A program made the translations under genes and the position numbers. Under the pieces are notes generated by a model that ran no database searches, was not told the DNA's origin, and saw only the letters and a list, made by a program, of their open reading frames with translations. A DNA stretch of 64,000 nt, taken from positions 12,960,501 to 13,024,500 of the forward strand of contig JAKSXM010000007.1 of the NCBI GenBank assembly GCA_022575985.1, read 5' to 3'. The DNA comes from Anagrus nilaparvatae. Lineage: Eukaryota > Arthropoda > Insecta > Hymenoptera > Mymaridae. Shown here one piece after another: positions 53,831-64,000 of this stretch. Positions within the stretch are counted from its first letter, which is position 1, and each line of letters opens with the position of its first letter.

Positions 53831-54249
53831 TTAATATCTAGATTTAATAAATTATCTTTTTGATATTTTTAGTTTTTCATAAATTATAAATTCCAAATTT
53901 GTCCCCTTTTTTATCTTTTGAATATGTAAAATATTTTTTGAGTGTTACTTTATTGTTTTCACTATGAATTTCAGCCATTATTTATTAATATTTAGATAAA
54001 TTTTTTAAATATTTTTAAAAACACGTTTTCTTTCTTCTTTTTTTAAAAGAATTAATTTTTTATAAAATAATTATTAATTATAATTTATAAATTTAAGATA
54101 AAAACAAAAATTTTGACGAAAAAATAAATAATTTATAATTTAAAAATTTTAGAACTCGATATTTCGATATTTTCGATATCGATACGATATTAAGACAATA
54201 TTACTTAAAATATCGTATCGTACCGATATCGTGGAACTCTAGCTTATTC

Positions 54250-54770
54250 ATTAAAGAGAAGGTCTAATCTAGATCTGCATATTTTGTCTTTAAAAAAAAC
54301 AATTTTAGGTCATTTAAATTAGAAATATTATTTCAGCGTGAATTGCCTTTTGAGGCAAAATTATTTTTTTCCTAACCAATTTTTGTTTTTTGGGTCGTTC
54401 AGTACGAATTTTACCGATAATATCCCAGTTTCCCAGAATAGAAATTATGAGGTTATGTTTTGCAGGTTTTTAAGATTTTTCTGTTACTCATATTTTTTGT
54501 GCCCCTACTAAAAACGAATATGTTAACTGTTTTTATTTAAAATTCGCTGGTTGCCCCCAAAAGAAAGAATCTAGAAAACCAAAAAAAAATACTCTGAAGT
54601 TGTCTGTTATGGGCAACTAAGTCATTTTAAGTAAAAATAGATACCATATTCGTATACCAATAAACACGAGTAAAAGATAAAAATGTTAAAAAAACCCGCA
54701 AAACATAACCTTAAAATTCCTATTGTAGGCAATTGGACCGTTTTAGGTATTTAGCGTTCCAACAAACATA
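54250..54770. other. No recognisable gene
   Basis: AT-rich spacer to the right of the hAT-like element. Confidence 0.4.
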
Positions 54771-54773
54771 ATT

Positions 54774-55050
54774 ACTCATTTGCCTTTATATACTTTTTGA
54801 CTAAAACTAAAATTAACATATACTATTTTTCTAATATTTTTGTGCGTCTTACACATTACGAAATTTTGATAATATTTCATTAGAATAATAATTGGGAAAT
54901 CTTCTTTTATCGTTCTTTTATCAAACGAAAAAAATAACAAACGTATTGTTTAATTAAATTGTACTAATTTTATATATTTAAAAATGAATAAATTTTTAAT
55001 AAAAATAAAATTAATTAAATTTATTAACAATAAATTAATATTTATTTTGA
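54774..55050 (-). repeat. Duplicated promoter block, downstream copy
   Basis: About 275 bases match 57,637-57,905 in the same orientation, including the TATATAAAGGCAAA box (minus strand). No coding start follows on its left, so it is an orphan promoter copy or relic of a second gene. Confidence 0.75.
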
Positions 55051-55107
55051 CTAAAAAATTTTTAAAAAAATATGTACCAAAATTTAAATTTTAAATTAAA
55101 GATATTT

Positions 55108-57594
55108 TTAGTCAAACAAAAAACCAAATAGTCGAACGTGTAAATGAAGCAGTATTAATTTTTTGAATTCAATGCGATTTTCATTGTTTTTTCGTTTCTC
55201 TAACTCTTGAAACAATTGCCTCAAATTAAAATTCTCGCAACCATCTGAAGATTTATTGTTCACTATGTTTCGAAACATTGAAGTCTCTTTGATTTTATGT
55301 CCATTCATATATTTTGTCATATACTTCCTTAGCTTTTCTTTTTCTTCGTTTTTCTGACCTGAATAAATTAGTTGGGTAAATGAAGAAGAATCTCCAATAA
55401 TATTTTTCAACATTTCAATCAATTTGTATTGTTTTTCGGATTCACTCAATGTTTCCCAAACTTCTTCCTCTGATTCGGATTCAATATTGAGCAATGAATC
55501 CCAAAATTCCTTCTCTGATTCTGCATCTTTTACTAAAAAAGCAAAAAAAATTTTTATCTGAAATATAAAAGACAAAATTTGATTGCAAGAAAAATGGCCG
55601 TATATTGTGAAAAATAATAGTTTTATAAACACTTATTATTTATAATTTATACATTAAATTTTAATTTAATCAGGTAAAATAATAGTAAGTAACATAGAAT
55701 CTACAACGATATTACTGTTTTTTTACTGTTTAGATTTACTATAACTTTGATAAGTTAAAAAATATTTATATAATTTTTTACCAACACAGTCGCATCTTTT
55801 TCCATAAATACCGTATCCTCCCCCGCATGCATTTTCGGGACAATGATGAGGGCATTTTTTCACAGAGGGTAAAAGATCTTTTACATATTTCTTTGGTTGT
55901 CCTAAAATCATCTGCAAAATGAAATCAATTTTTGTGTTTATATTTGAGGTAAAGATACAAATTTTGGTTAACATTCATAACTTGCTCCCAGTTTAAAGCT
56001 TTCAGAAAGATCTTCAAAATTTTATTTCTAAACTGATTTAACCCATCAGTGCTGGAATAGAAGTTTACGGAAAGTCAACAAATACATTAAGATTTCCAAG
56101 AGATGAAAGGCTAAAAATCGATCCCAATAAGTAAAATTTTATTATTTTATTATTTAATTTTATGCTTTTTCCAAGTTCACCATTAGTTTGGACCTAGCAC
56201 TCTTCTATATATTCGAAAAATAGGGCTGAGAAGGTGTAAAATGGAAATTTTGAGAAAATTACGTATAAGAAACTGTTAATGTTATGAAATAATAAAAAGT
56301 TCATAAAATATTTTTTGTGGATGTAACTACACAATTAGGAAGGAATGTTGAACTTCCGCCCCTGCGTTATATTAAATTTTTCTTTCTCAGCGGGGAGCAA
56401 ACGTTTTTTTTCGATCTCGTTCCGGGCCAAAAAAGTGTTTTTGCCCTCCCAGGCACAAGACTCGTGCGTAAAACTTTGCAAAAAATTTTCTGCATTCATT
56501 CTACGCCTAGGTAGGCAGAAAATATTGTAAGCACCATGAGCGAAATACATTGGACACTAGCGTGAATACATATGAATCATACCGCCTTGCGCTAATGCCA
56601 AAACTTTTGCACCCTTGATACTTAATAGTATTTTAAGTATCAAGGGCGTAAAGGTTTCGGCACTAGCGTGAGCACTAGCACGAGTGCTCGGCGAAGCCGG
56701 GCATGAGTGATAAGTGTTCACGCTCGTGTCTAAAGTATTTCGCCCATGATGCTTACACTATTTTTAGCCCACCTAGGCGTAGAACGAGTTCAGAAAATTC
56801 TTTAAACACGAGTTTAAAACACGGCTCTGTCTCCTTGTTTCTGCTTGATTTTTTTACTTCTCTCCCTGTAGTACTACTAGTGGGCTCTACATTTTAGCGG
56901 AAAGTAAAATATACGCTTCCGAACTTGATATCCGGTTAGGAAGTAAGCATTTTCGAGTAAGATATAAATAAAAATTAATATTTTGTATGAAAAAATTTGA
57001 ATACATTCCTTACAGTGTAATATCTCAACCATTATTTGATGAACAGGGGTAGTTTTTTAAAAATATTGAAAATATAAATTTTATAATCCTACAATTTAGC
57101 AGTCTCCTATCCGTCATTTTCTCGAAAATCATTTTCAACCCTATTTTTTGGATAATATATAGAAGGGTGCTAGGTCAAAACCAACGGTGGATTTTGAAAA
57201 AGCATCGATTTTTAGCCTTCAACTTATTGAAAATCTTAATTTCCATAATCTTTTGCTCCGGCAATAATGGATGAAAATGAAAAATACTGAACATTAGGAA
57301 ATTAAGAGTACTGGGTATACACCATTTTACTGTTTATATTTTTTTTTTTAGAATTTTTTTTTGCATCCGAGGAAAGTTTTCTTCTTCTCTTTCTTCATGA
57401 AATTCATAATATTTTGGCATACACAATTCGGCTTTATTTTTTAGTAAGAGAATAGAGAACTGATCGAAAATAAAAATTCTAAGCCCATACGTTTGAACTT
57501 ATAGAAATCATTAAAATAAATTGAATTTTAATAAAGCAAAACTTACGCTGCTGTTCCAAAAAACAATAAATAAAGCAAAGATTAATAACTTCAT
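55108..57594 (-). CDS. Secreted 200-residue protein of unknown function, three exons
   Basis: Exons 57,594-57,547 (donor AGC|GTAAGT), 55,911-55,782 (acceptor TTTTGCAG, donor G|GTAAAA) and 55,532-55,108 (acceptor TTTTTTAG, stop TAA). Phases agree and the sum is 603 bases. Exon 1 encodes the signal peptide MKLLIFALFIVFWNSS. The mature start is probably QPKKYVKD after MILG. Exon 2 carries a Cys cluster (CPHHCPENACGGGYGIYGKR then CDC). Exon 3 is acidic (ESEKEFWDSLLNIESESEEE) then Lys-rich and probably helical, with one more Cys. I recognise no family; a secreted effector, venom or antimicrobial-like role would be speculation. Intron 1 (1.6 kb) is filled by inverted-repeat DNA. Splice structure is inferred from sequence alone. 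Confidence 0.75.
56038..57290. mobile_element. Inverted-repeat element in intron 1 of the secreted-protein gene
   Basis: 56,040-56,230 pairs with 57,120-57,290 (GGCTAAAAATCGAT, TAGCAC(T/C)CTTCTATATAT). The left tip TTAACCCATCAGTGC resembles the TTAA family at 6,872, but the right tip is decayed. A second palindrome lies inside. Confidence 0.6.
56440..56825. repeat. Inner palindrome with CTACGCCTAGGT arms
   Basis: CTACGCCTAGGTAGGC...GTAAGCACCATGAGCGAAAT pairs with its complement to the right. The centre GATACTTAATAGTATTTTAAGTATC is at about 56,618-56,642. It is more GC-rich than its surroundings. Confidence 0.65.
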
Positions 57595-57614
57595 GGTATC
57601 GTTTGAGTATTCTC

Positions 57615-57653
57615 ACTGATAAATTTCATTTAAATTACCATTGCCTTTATATA
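57615..57653 (-). promoter_or_regulatory. Core promoter: TATA box and initiator
   Basis: Minus strand TATATAAAGG (57,653-57,644), and ATCAGT, the arthropod initiator, with its A at 57,617, about 34 bases downstream. The ATG follows about 23 bases later. Confidence 0.65.
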
Positions 57654-57905
57654 CTTTTTGACTAAAACTAAAATTAACATATAATATTTTTATATTTTTG
57701 TGCGTCTTAAATATTACGAAATTTTGATAATATTTCATTAATATAAAAATTGGGAAACGTTCTTTTATCAAACGAAAAAATCAACAGACGTATTGTTTAA
57801 TTAAATTGTACTAATTTTATATATTTCAAAATGAATAAATTTTTAATAAAAATGAAATTAATTAAATTTTTTAACCATAAATTAACATTTATTTTGACTA
57901 AAAAA
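57637..57905 (-). repeat. Duplicated promoter block, functional copy
   Basis: Lies just upstream of the secreted-protein gene and contains its TATA box; see 54,774-55,050 for the other copy. Confidence 0.75.
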
Positions 57906-57909
57906 TAAA

Positions 57910-60900
57910 AAAAAAATATGCCCTAAAATTTAATTTTAAAATAAATTGTTTATTTTTCTACTTTTTAAAAAAAATATATAGGTATATAATATAAAAACCT
58001 TCGAATAAAAATTTTAACCGAAAATGGTCCATTTATCCATTAACAGGCAACTTAAGGTAATTTTTTGGTATAGTTCCTGTTGTTTAAAACTGGGTCATTT
58101 ACTGTAAAACATGTAAATTATTTATGGATAAGTTCAAAATAAGAAAATATAGTAAAATGCACGAAAAAATACTTTGGCCTTTTTTGGACCACTATATTAC
58201 TTCTGGTAAGAACAGATATCTTCTACTATCATTAATACTCACCCAAAAATCCTAAATACTCGATGGAAAATGTCATCAAGCCGTATAAAGCATAAAAAGA
58301 TAGTAACGAAACATGGATACATGCCAGGTATTTTTTACTCAAGAAAATTTTCCTACGTGTTTTTACCATAAAATAAATCCAATTACCACATACCAAATTT
58401 TCAATCTAATTTTCATTTTTAAAACCGATTTTTTCCATATTTGATAATAAAAAAATTTGATAAATACATAATCATAAATGTACAAAAAAAGTATATATAA
58501 AAATTCATAAAAAAAAAAAAAATGAAGTAAAAAATGTAAAATCATATCACGAAGAATGAACCGAAGTGAAGAATCATGTAGTAAAAGAAAACATCCTCTA
58601 GTATTACGAACATCGTGATAAGCATATAATATATTTAATACAAAGTAACTACATACATTTTTTATATCACTCTATGTGTCCTTTTTTATTTTTCTTTTAC
58701 CATCAACACACGCATTTTTATCTAAAAAAAAAAAAACTTATGACACTTTTCAAAGTATTATAAAAGGGAATGAACCAACGAACTAAAAAAAAAGGTACGA
58801 TGTGATTGAGAGTAAATATATATGAAGAAAAATCCCAAGAGTTGATATTATAAGAATTGTTAAAAAACAAGAAAAAAAAACAAAGTTTGTGGTACGAAAA
58901 AAAAATAATAATGATAATAATAGAAGAAAGTTATCCTGTGTATTATATATTAGAGGAAAAACGACAATGTTGAGTCCAAAGATGAAAAGATAAGAAGAAT
59001 AAGAAAAAAGTAGGAGCTATTAATCTGAAAAGATGCATTTTCCATCCTACAGATTTTCCGGATTTTCTACTTGAATTATTCGGGTATATATAACTTACTG
59101 TTTAAATTTCTGTATAGAAAAATTTCGTTTTGTGTATATGGGTTAGTCCAGTTGGAGTTGACCAAAGAAATTTTTGTTCATTTATCAGCATCTGCAGCTT
59201 GAATATTGATTAAAAATTTTTACTGCTTCTATATATTAGAACTCATTAAAATGGATAGTTTATACTGCTTATTTTAATACTGTCATATACTGAAATTAGT
59301 CATTCCTAAATCTATACCCTTATTTTTTACAAAATTTTAGATGAGATACACTGAAAAAGGTACGGGGAAGCAGATATCCCATTCGGGAAAGAATTTTCCC
59401 CTAAATTAGTATAAAATCTTTTATGTTTTTGGAGCGCTGCTATCTCAAAATAAGAAAAATACTTCCCAAAAATCCTAAAAGCTTGAGAACTCTGTTGTCT
59501 TAACTGAGGGAATGAAGCGTTCCCCTACTACTACATTGACTACTGTCAGTGTATATTTATTAGTAAACATATTCTAAATTCTTTAAATCTAGGATTTTAA
59601 ATCACTATTCGACTGAATTTATAAAAAATTATGATTTATTTACAACATTTACTTCAGAATAAACCATTCATGTGATAAAAAGGCTTAATGTCTCTATATA
59701 AAACAAGAAAACACAAAACCCTATCAAAATTCCAAAAATTTAAAGAAAAAAAAAACTAAAAATATTTTCTTACAATTTTTCACTTATATATCCCTGACAT
59801 ATATGTTAACTTTTGATGACATTTAAATAAATTTAAATATTTTGATACAAATATAAAAATTCAAAATCTAAATATATATAGGAAATAAATAGTAATTGTA
59901 TAAATAATGTCATGTAAATTGCTAGAAAGTTAATTAGTGTTTTAGTACTTGTTTGTTACCACCAAATTCATTTTACATACAATACAGATGAGAGAAAACA
60001 ACAAATAAATTGGGTCAAAAATATATATAGAAAATTTGAACTATATTATATTTTATTTCTGATCACGCGCATTTTATGCTATAATAATAATAATATAAAT
60101 TTTTAAATCATATTGTTATCTGTACTTTAAATTATATATAATTAATACTTTGCATATATATAAAACTAATTAGTTTCAAAATTTTACGTTTATATTAAAT
60201 AAATACTCGTTATAATTGTATGCACAAGTATATTTTGAAGTTTGAAAAATCATATTAAAAATATATATGTATATGGCTAGTTAGCAAATTTTATACCATA
60301 TTTTGTTCAATTTGTGGAAGTACAAAACTTATAACCTATAATTTATTTAGTTAGCTACCTTAAAATAGCTTATTTATTTATGGACAAGGTGAAAAGTTCT
60401 CGTGATGATTGATATTTTTAATGCAGGAAATTACGTACATAATATTTCGTTTTTGACAAAGTGACTAAAGAATAGTAAGTTATTTTTTAAGATGATGCAC
60501 CACCAAATGGAGTTATGGTTGCCAAAAGTTATTTTATTGCAGAAATTAGGGTAAAGTATATCTTTCAGAAGGCTCTTCAGTATAAGTAAAACAGAATTTT
60601 GATCCAGTGCCCAGGTCTGGAATCTCAGGCGTTTATGAGCCAAAATTTACTACACTAAAGTGTCTACTACTAAAAGTTGCTAAACGATTATACCCAGTGT
60701 GCTAAAAATTTTGTTTATACATCATCACCTCAAATATTAAAATACGTGTTTATTAAATGTCCAATTTTGATAAAAACTACAATTTCCTATCCTATTAATT
60801 ACTTTGCGAAATTTACCGTTTAAAAAATATTACGTAAACTTCAAAATTTCTCATAATCTACCAAAAATCCTCAAAAACAAACATTAAAAATTTCGATATA

Positions 60901-62145
60901 ACTGAATACAAAAATAATACCACCACATCCACTAAAAAAAAAGACTTAATTATATCACTTTATTTTGTATTTTTGTGGTTACTATTTAAAAACGACCTTA
61001 TTTTTTTGTCATTCATTAAAATCAAATTTGTGTATACGTACAATAATTACATGATATTATTATAACTTACAGTAATAACACAAAAAAAATCTACATTATA
61101 ATAAAGCGAGTTATATTGTGAAAGTTGTTATACACACACACACACACTTTTTTTTGCACAGACAAAAAAGTAAATAAGCAGTTATATATTATTATAAGAA
61201 TGAAATAAAAAGTTTCTTGTATTATCATCTGTGTTTTATTGTATATTATAATAATAATTGTCAATGTGCCACAAAATATTACTTTAATGCTAAAAAAAAG
61301 AACCGTTACGTAATTTAGTACTTTCAGTTTGTTATTTAAAAGAAAGAGTTTTAATTTTTTTTTATTTAAATACATATTTTTAAATGTGGGTATTATTTAA
61401 AATAATTTATTTTAATTAAACTTAATTTAAAGGATATTTTAATGGATTAAGACTTCGATTACTTTGGTTTTTTTTGGGCAAATTCTGTATCATAATTTTT
61501 AATGCTTACTAAAAAAATTTTTGTTGGTCGAAATGACGTGTGATACATGAAAATGAAATAAACAAAAATTCAGTGTTTTGAGATAAAAATGAATATGTAA
61601 GACGAAAATGGAATGAATTAATTTGTAAGAAGAATTATTTGTAATACAATTTAACTTTTCAAATTTATAATTAAATAAACTTCAATACGTATGCACCGTG
61701 TGCGACTGTTTGAGTAAGATTACATTAATATGTCATAATTAACATACAAGTAGTACTTTGATAAAATGAAGTTAAACTTTACAAATTACATTCTGCTCAC
61801 AGGTCTATTGTTATGGATGAGTTTAATATATTAATAAATTCGTGGATCTAAAACACAAGGCTCAATATTAATAAATAAGGTTCAATAATTATTGAAAAAA
61901 TATGAAGTAAGTACTGAATTTTTGAGAACTTAAAAACTGCTATTTTAGCAATAATTTAAAATTTGGTTATTTTGGTCCAGATTTTGGTATCCGGAAATTG
62001 AAAAATGACACTTAAATAAAAATATGAGGCCATGCAATTGTAAATATTTTAGATGATAGTCCTAGAACACTCCTCTTTTCATAATGTTGAGTCCTGTGTT
62101 TTTAAGTCCAGAAAGCTGATTGGAATTAATGGAGGGTATCAGGAA
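57910..62145. other. Gene-free AT-rich stretch
   Basis: No convincing coding frame. A (CA)n tract is at 61,131-61,147. A possible ~205-bp TA-flanked MITE (TACACTGA near 59,347, TCAGTGTA near 59,546, with GGGGAA/TTCCCC inside) is present. Minus-strand frames of 60-94 codons are low-complexity. Confidence 0.45.
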
Positions 62146-62150
62146 TATTT

Positions 62151-62274
62151 TTTCAACTTATTAAACTCATATCATTTATAGCAATAGATTGTAATTTGGT
62201 TTACCAAAGGTAGTTGTCTCCCCCTGTGTAACCTGCAGATCTCATTTAAATGATATGAGTTTAATAAGTTGAAA
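62151..62274. repeat. Hairpin with 28-bp perfect arms
   Basis: TTTCAACTTATTAAACTCAT (then ATCATTTA) at 62,151-62,178 is exactly complementary to 62,247-62,274, around a 68-base loop. Confidence 0.85.
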
Positions 62275-62706
62275 TAATTTTAATTTTTAATCAATTTTAT
62301 TATAGAATATAAAATAAATAAATACGATTTTCAATATAATTCAATAATTTGTACTTTAGGTAAGGTGATTAATTAAACATATAATATGCGCATATCGGTC
62401 TTTCTATATTAAATTATTTTAATTGATGAGATGCAAATAAAACATGAATTATACGTATCATACGAATTATATTAATATACTAAAATGTATGTATATTTAT
62501 ATGATCAGTTATTTAAATAGCGCTTATCGAGCTTTTTTTTAAATTTTATGGCAATTTTTTAGTATCTGAAATTTTAATAATGACATTATAAGTTAGAGAA
62601 TGATATTTTCTGAAATGGTAAATTTAATACCTATCATGTTTTTGCTCGTGTTTTTGTAGTATAACATAAAGATAACAGAATTTATGGGATTCTTCAAGAA
62701 ATCATA

Positions 62707-63544
62707 TGAGGGATTCTACCTCAACTGAACCCAAGTTGAAAAGAAGGATCTCAAAAATTGGCCCAAACTATTTTCTTGCGAAAGTGCAACTAAAAATAAG
62801 TACTTTCAGCAAATTTTAGCTTCCTATGCCAAATCCTTGATTTTTGGCAATGATTTCTGTATTTGTGTCCTGATTTAGTAAATTTACTCGAAATATTCTT
62901 ATTTTGGCTGCCAAATACTTATTTTGCAGTTAAATATATTTTCCTTTTAGGTGCTTATAGGAAATACCTCGCAGAATTTGATTCCGGGTTTCAAAAATTA
63001 ATTTAGGCTGCGCATGTGCAAGTAATTAATTTTTTCATCCTCGCTTTTCAAATTAAATAAAAAAAATGTTCAGGTTCAATTTTCTTCTACTTAGGTTAAA
63101 GTTTCTTGTTTTATAACTTATTTTCAACCTTCAAAAAAAAATTCGCGGGATACGCTAATCTGAAAGCTCCAGTAACTACAAATTTCCCGAGGAATGCGAA
63201 TTATAGCTCAGGTTTTCATTTAATTTTATGACTTGGCCGAGAGTTCAAAAATTTGAAAAACTAGTAATTTAAAAAATATTATTTTCTGATCTGGACCTTT
63301 CAGATTTTTTTTTTTATTTTTTTGAGGATAAAAATAAATTGTAAAACACAATTGTAAAACAGCAAAAATAAGAATTTAACAAAAAGGCCAAAAACGCAAA
63401 AATGGCTGCCAAAAATCAAATAATTGACTCAGGAAGCTAAAATTGTCTGAAAGTACTTAATTTTAGTTGTATCTCTAAAAATAATTTGGTCCGGTTTCTG
63501 CGACCCTTCAGTTCAACTTGACCCAGTTGATGTGGAATCCCTCA
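62707..63544. mobile_element. TA-flanked inverted-repeat element, TGAGGGATTC tips
   Basis: 838 bp. Tips TGAGGGATTCTACCTCAACTG and a similar complement, TA on both sides. Arms remain similar for about 200 bases (AAGTACTTTCAG, TTTTAGCTTCCT, TTGATTTTTGGCA). No transposase. Confidence 0.78.
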
Positions 63545-63549
63545 TATAT

Positions 63550-64000
63550 GTACTAAATTCCTTTTTTCAGGCAAATTTTAGATATTTCTGAAATACTGTA
63601 AAAATGTTTAAAAATTAAAAACAATGAAATAATTAGACCAATTCCCCTCTATAATAGCAAAATTTCAGGAACAATCTTTTTTCAAAAGTATCGCCCATAT
63701 ACCATATCGAAATATTAGTTAAAATTATTTATTTAATAATTTACTTCTAAACATAAATATAAATAACTAATAACAATTTTAATTTAACTTAAACTTAATA
63801 TTAAAAGTACCAAATAAATATTTCTACACACACACAAATATTTAATGTATTAGTGTATATAAATAGTAAAATATACATAATATATTATATATTGCCTAAA
63901 ATTTCTTATGCTTCCGTCATTTGATTGAAATTCAGTGAAAAAGGGAAAACTTTTTCGAGAGTGATTCTAGGTTATCTGTAAACTACGTAATTCTGAAGAG
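63550..64000. other. No recognisable gene
   Basis: AT-rich, with a short (AC)n tract near 63,826. Confidence 0.4.

Larger units (their letters stand above)
50647..54241. mobile_element. hAT-like element carrying a LINE
   Basis: Terminal repeats TAGAGTTCCACGATAT and complement (ATATCGTGGAACTCTA), flanked by 8-bp GCTTAATC (50,639) and GCTTATTC (54,242), one mismatch. Both subterminal regions are full of CGATAT/ATATCG motifs. An 8-bp duplication is a hAT hallmark. The only coding content is the LINE inside, so without it this is a short non-autonomous element. Confidence 0.78.

Overview
This is eukaryotic DNA, very AT-rich, most likely from an insect. The evidence is spliced genes with short introns and canonical GT/AG sites, an insect-type TATA/initiator promoter, R1-clade and Jockey/CR1-like LINEs, and a Toll-type receptor family. 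A hymenopteran such as a parasitoid wasp would fit, but that is inference. There is no operon structure, rRNA or CRISPR array. Most of the window is transposable elements (TEs) nested inside a few host genes.

Host genes. (1) Toll-like gene B (minus, 44,582 to 38,088) reads as five exons whose splice phases all agree: signal peptide, LRRs, a C-terminal then an N-terminal LRR cap, more LRRs, transmembrane segment and TIR domain. One in-frame TAG lies between membrane and TIR. (2) A paralogue A on the same strand is wrecked: exon 1 (36,329) and exon 3 (32,887) are joined by a LINE that replaced about 2 kb. An intact exon-4 equivalent lies at 4,694-4,098, possibly the same gene with a 28-kb TE-filled intron. 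(3) A three-exon gene for a 200-residue secreted protein (minus, 57,594 to 55,108) has a signal peptide, a Cys cluster and an acidic/basic helical tail. Its promoter block is duplicated beyond its 3' end.

Mobile DNA, left to right. A tRNA-derived SINE (about 2.5-2.7 kb) and two inverted-repeat transposons (2,966-3,949; 5,460-6,601) are followed by a TTAA-flanked pair of long terminal inverted repeats (TIRs) at 6,872 and 30,439. Between that pair lie a LINE 3' end, an LTR with primer-binding site, and a head-to-tail pair of R1-clade LINE copies (8,629-23,135) bounded by one ~95-bp direct repeat. The second LINE copy is split in ORF1 by an 8,785-bp near-palindrome (11,577-20,361) with a TA target duplication. 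Also between the pair are a satellite-like array with a ~465-bp three-monomer period invaded by a deleted gypsy-type element and a 70-bp palindrome, a solo LTR and a Helitron.

To the right of the TTAA pair are a Penelope-like reverse transcriptase relic (31.7-32.5 kb), a third R1-clade LINE (32,891-36,142, minus), several TA-flanked miniature inverted-repeat elements (MITEs), a Helitron nested in a Helitron (46,311-47,852), and a hAT-like element (50,647-54,241) carrying a nearly intact Jockey/CR1-like LINE. The stretch 57.9-64 kb holds no recognisable gene.

The most striking feature is the stack of long inverted repeats, above all the 8.8-kb palindrome. It encodes nothing recognisable, but a transcript of it would fold into a kilobase-scale hairpin.
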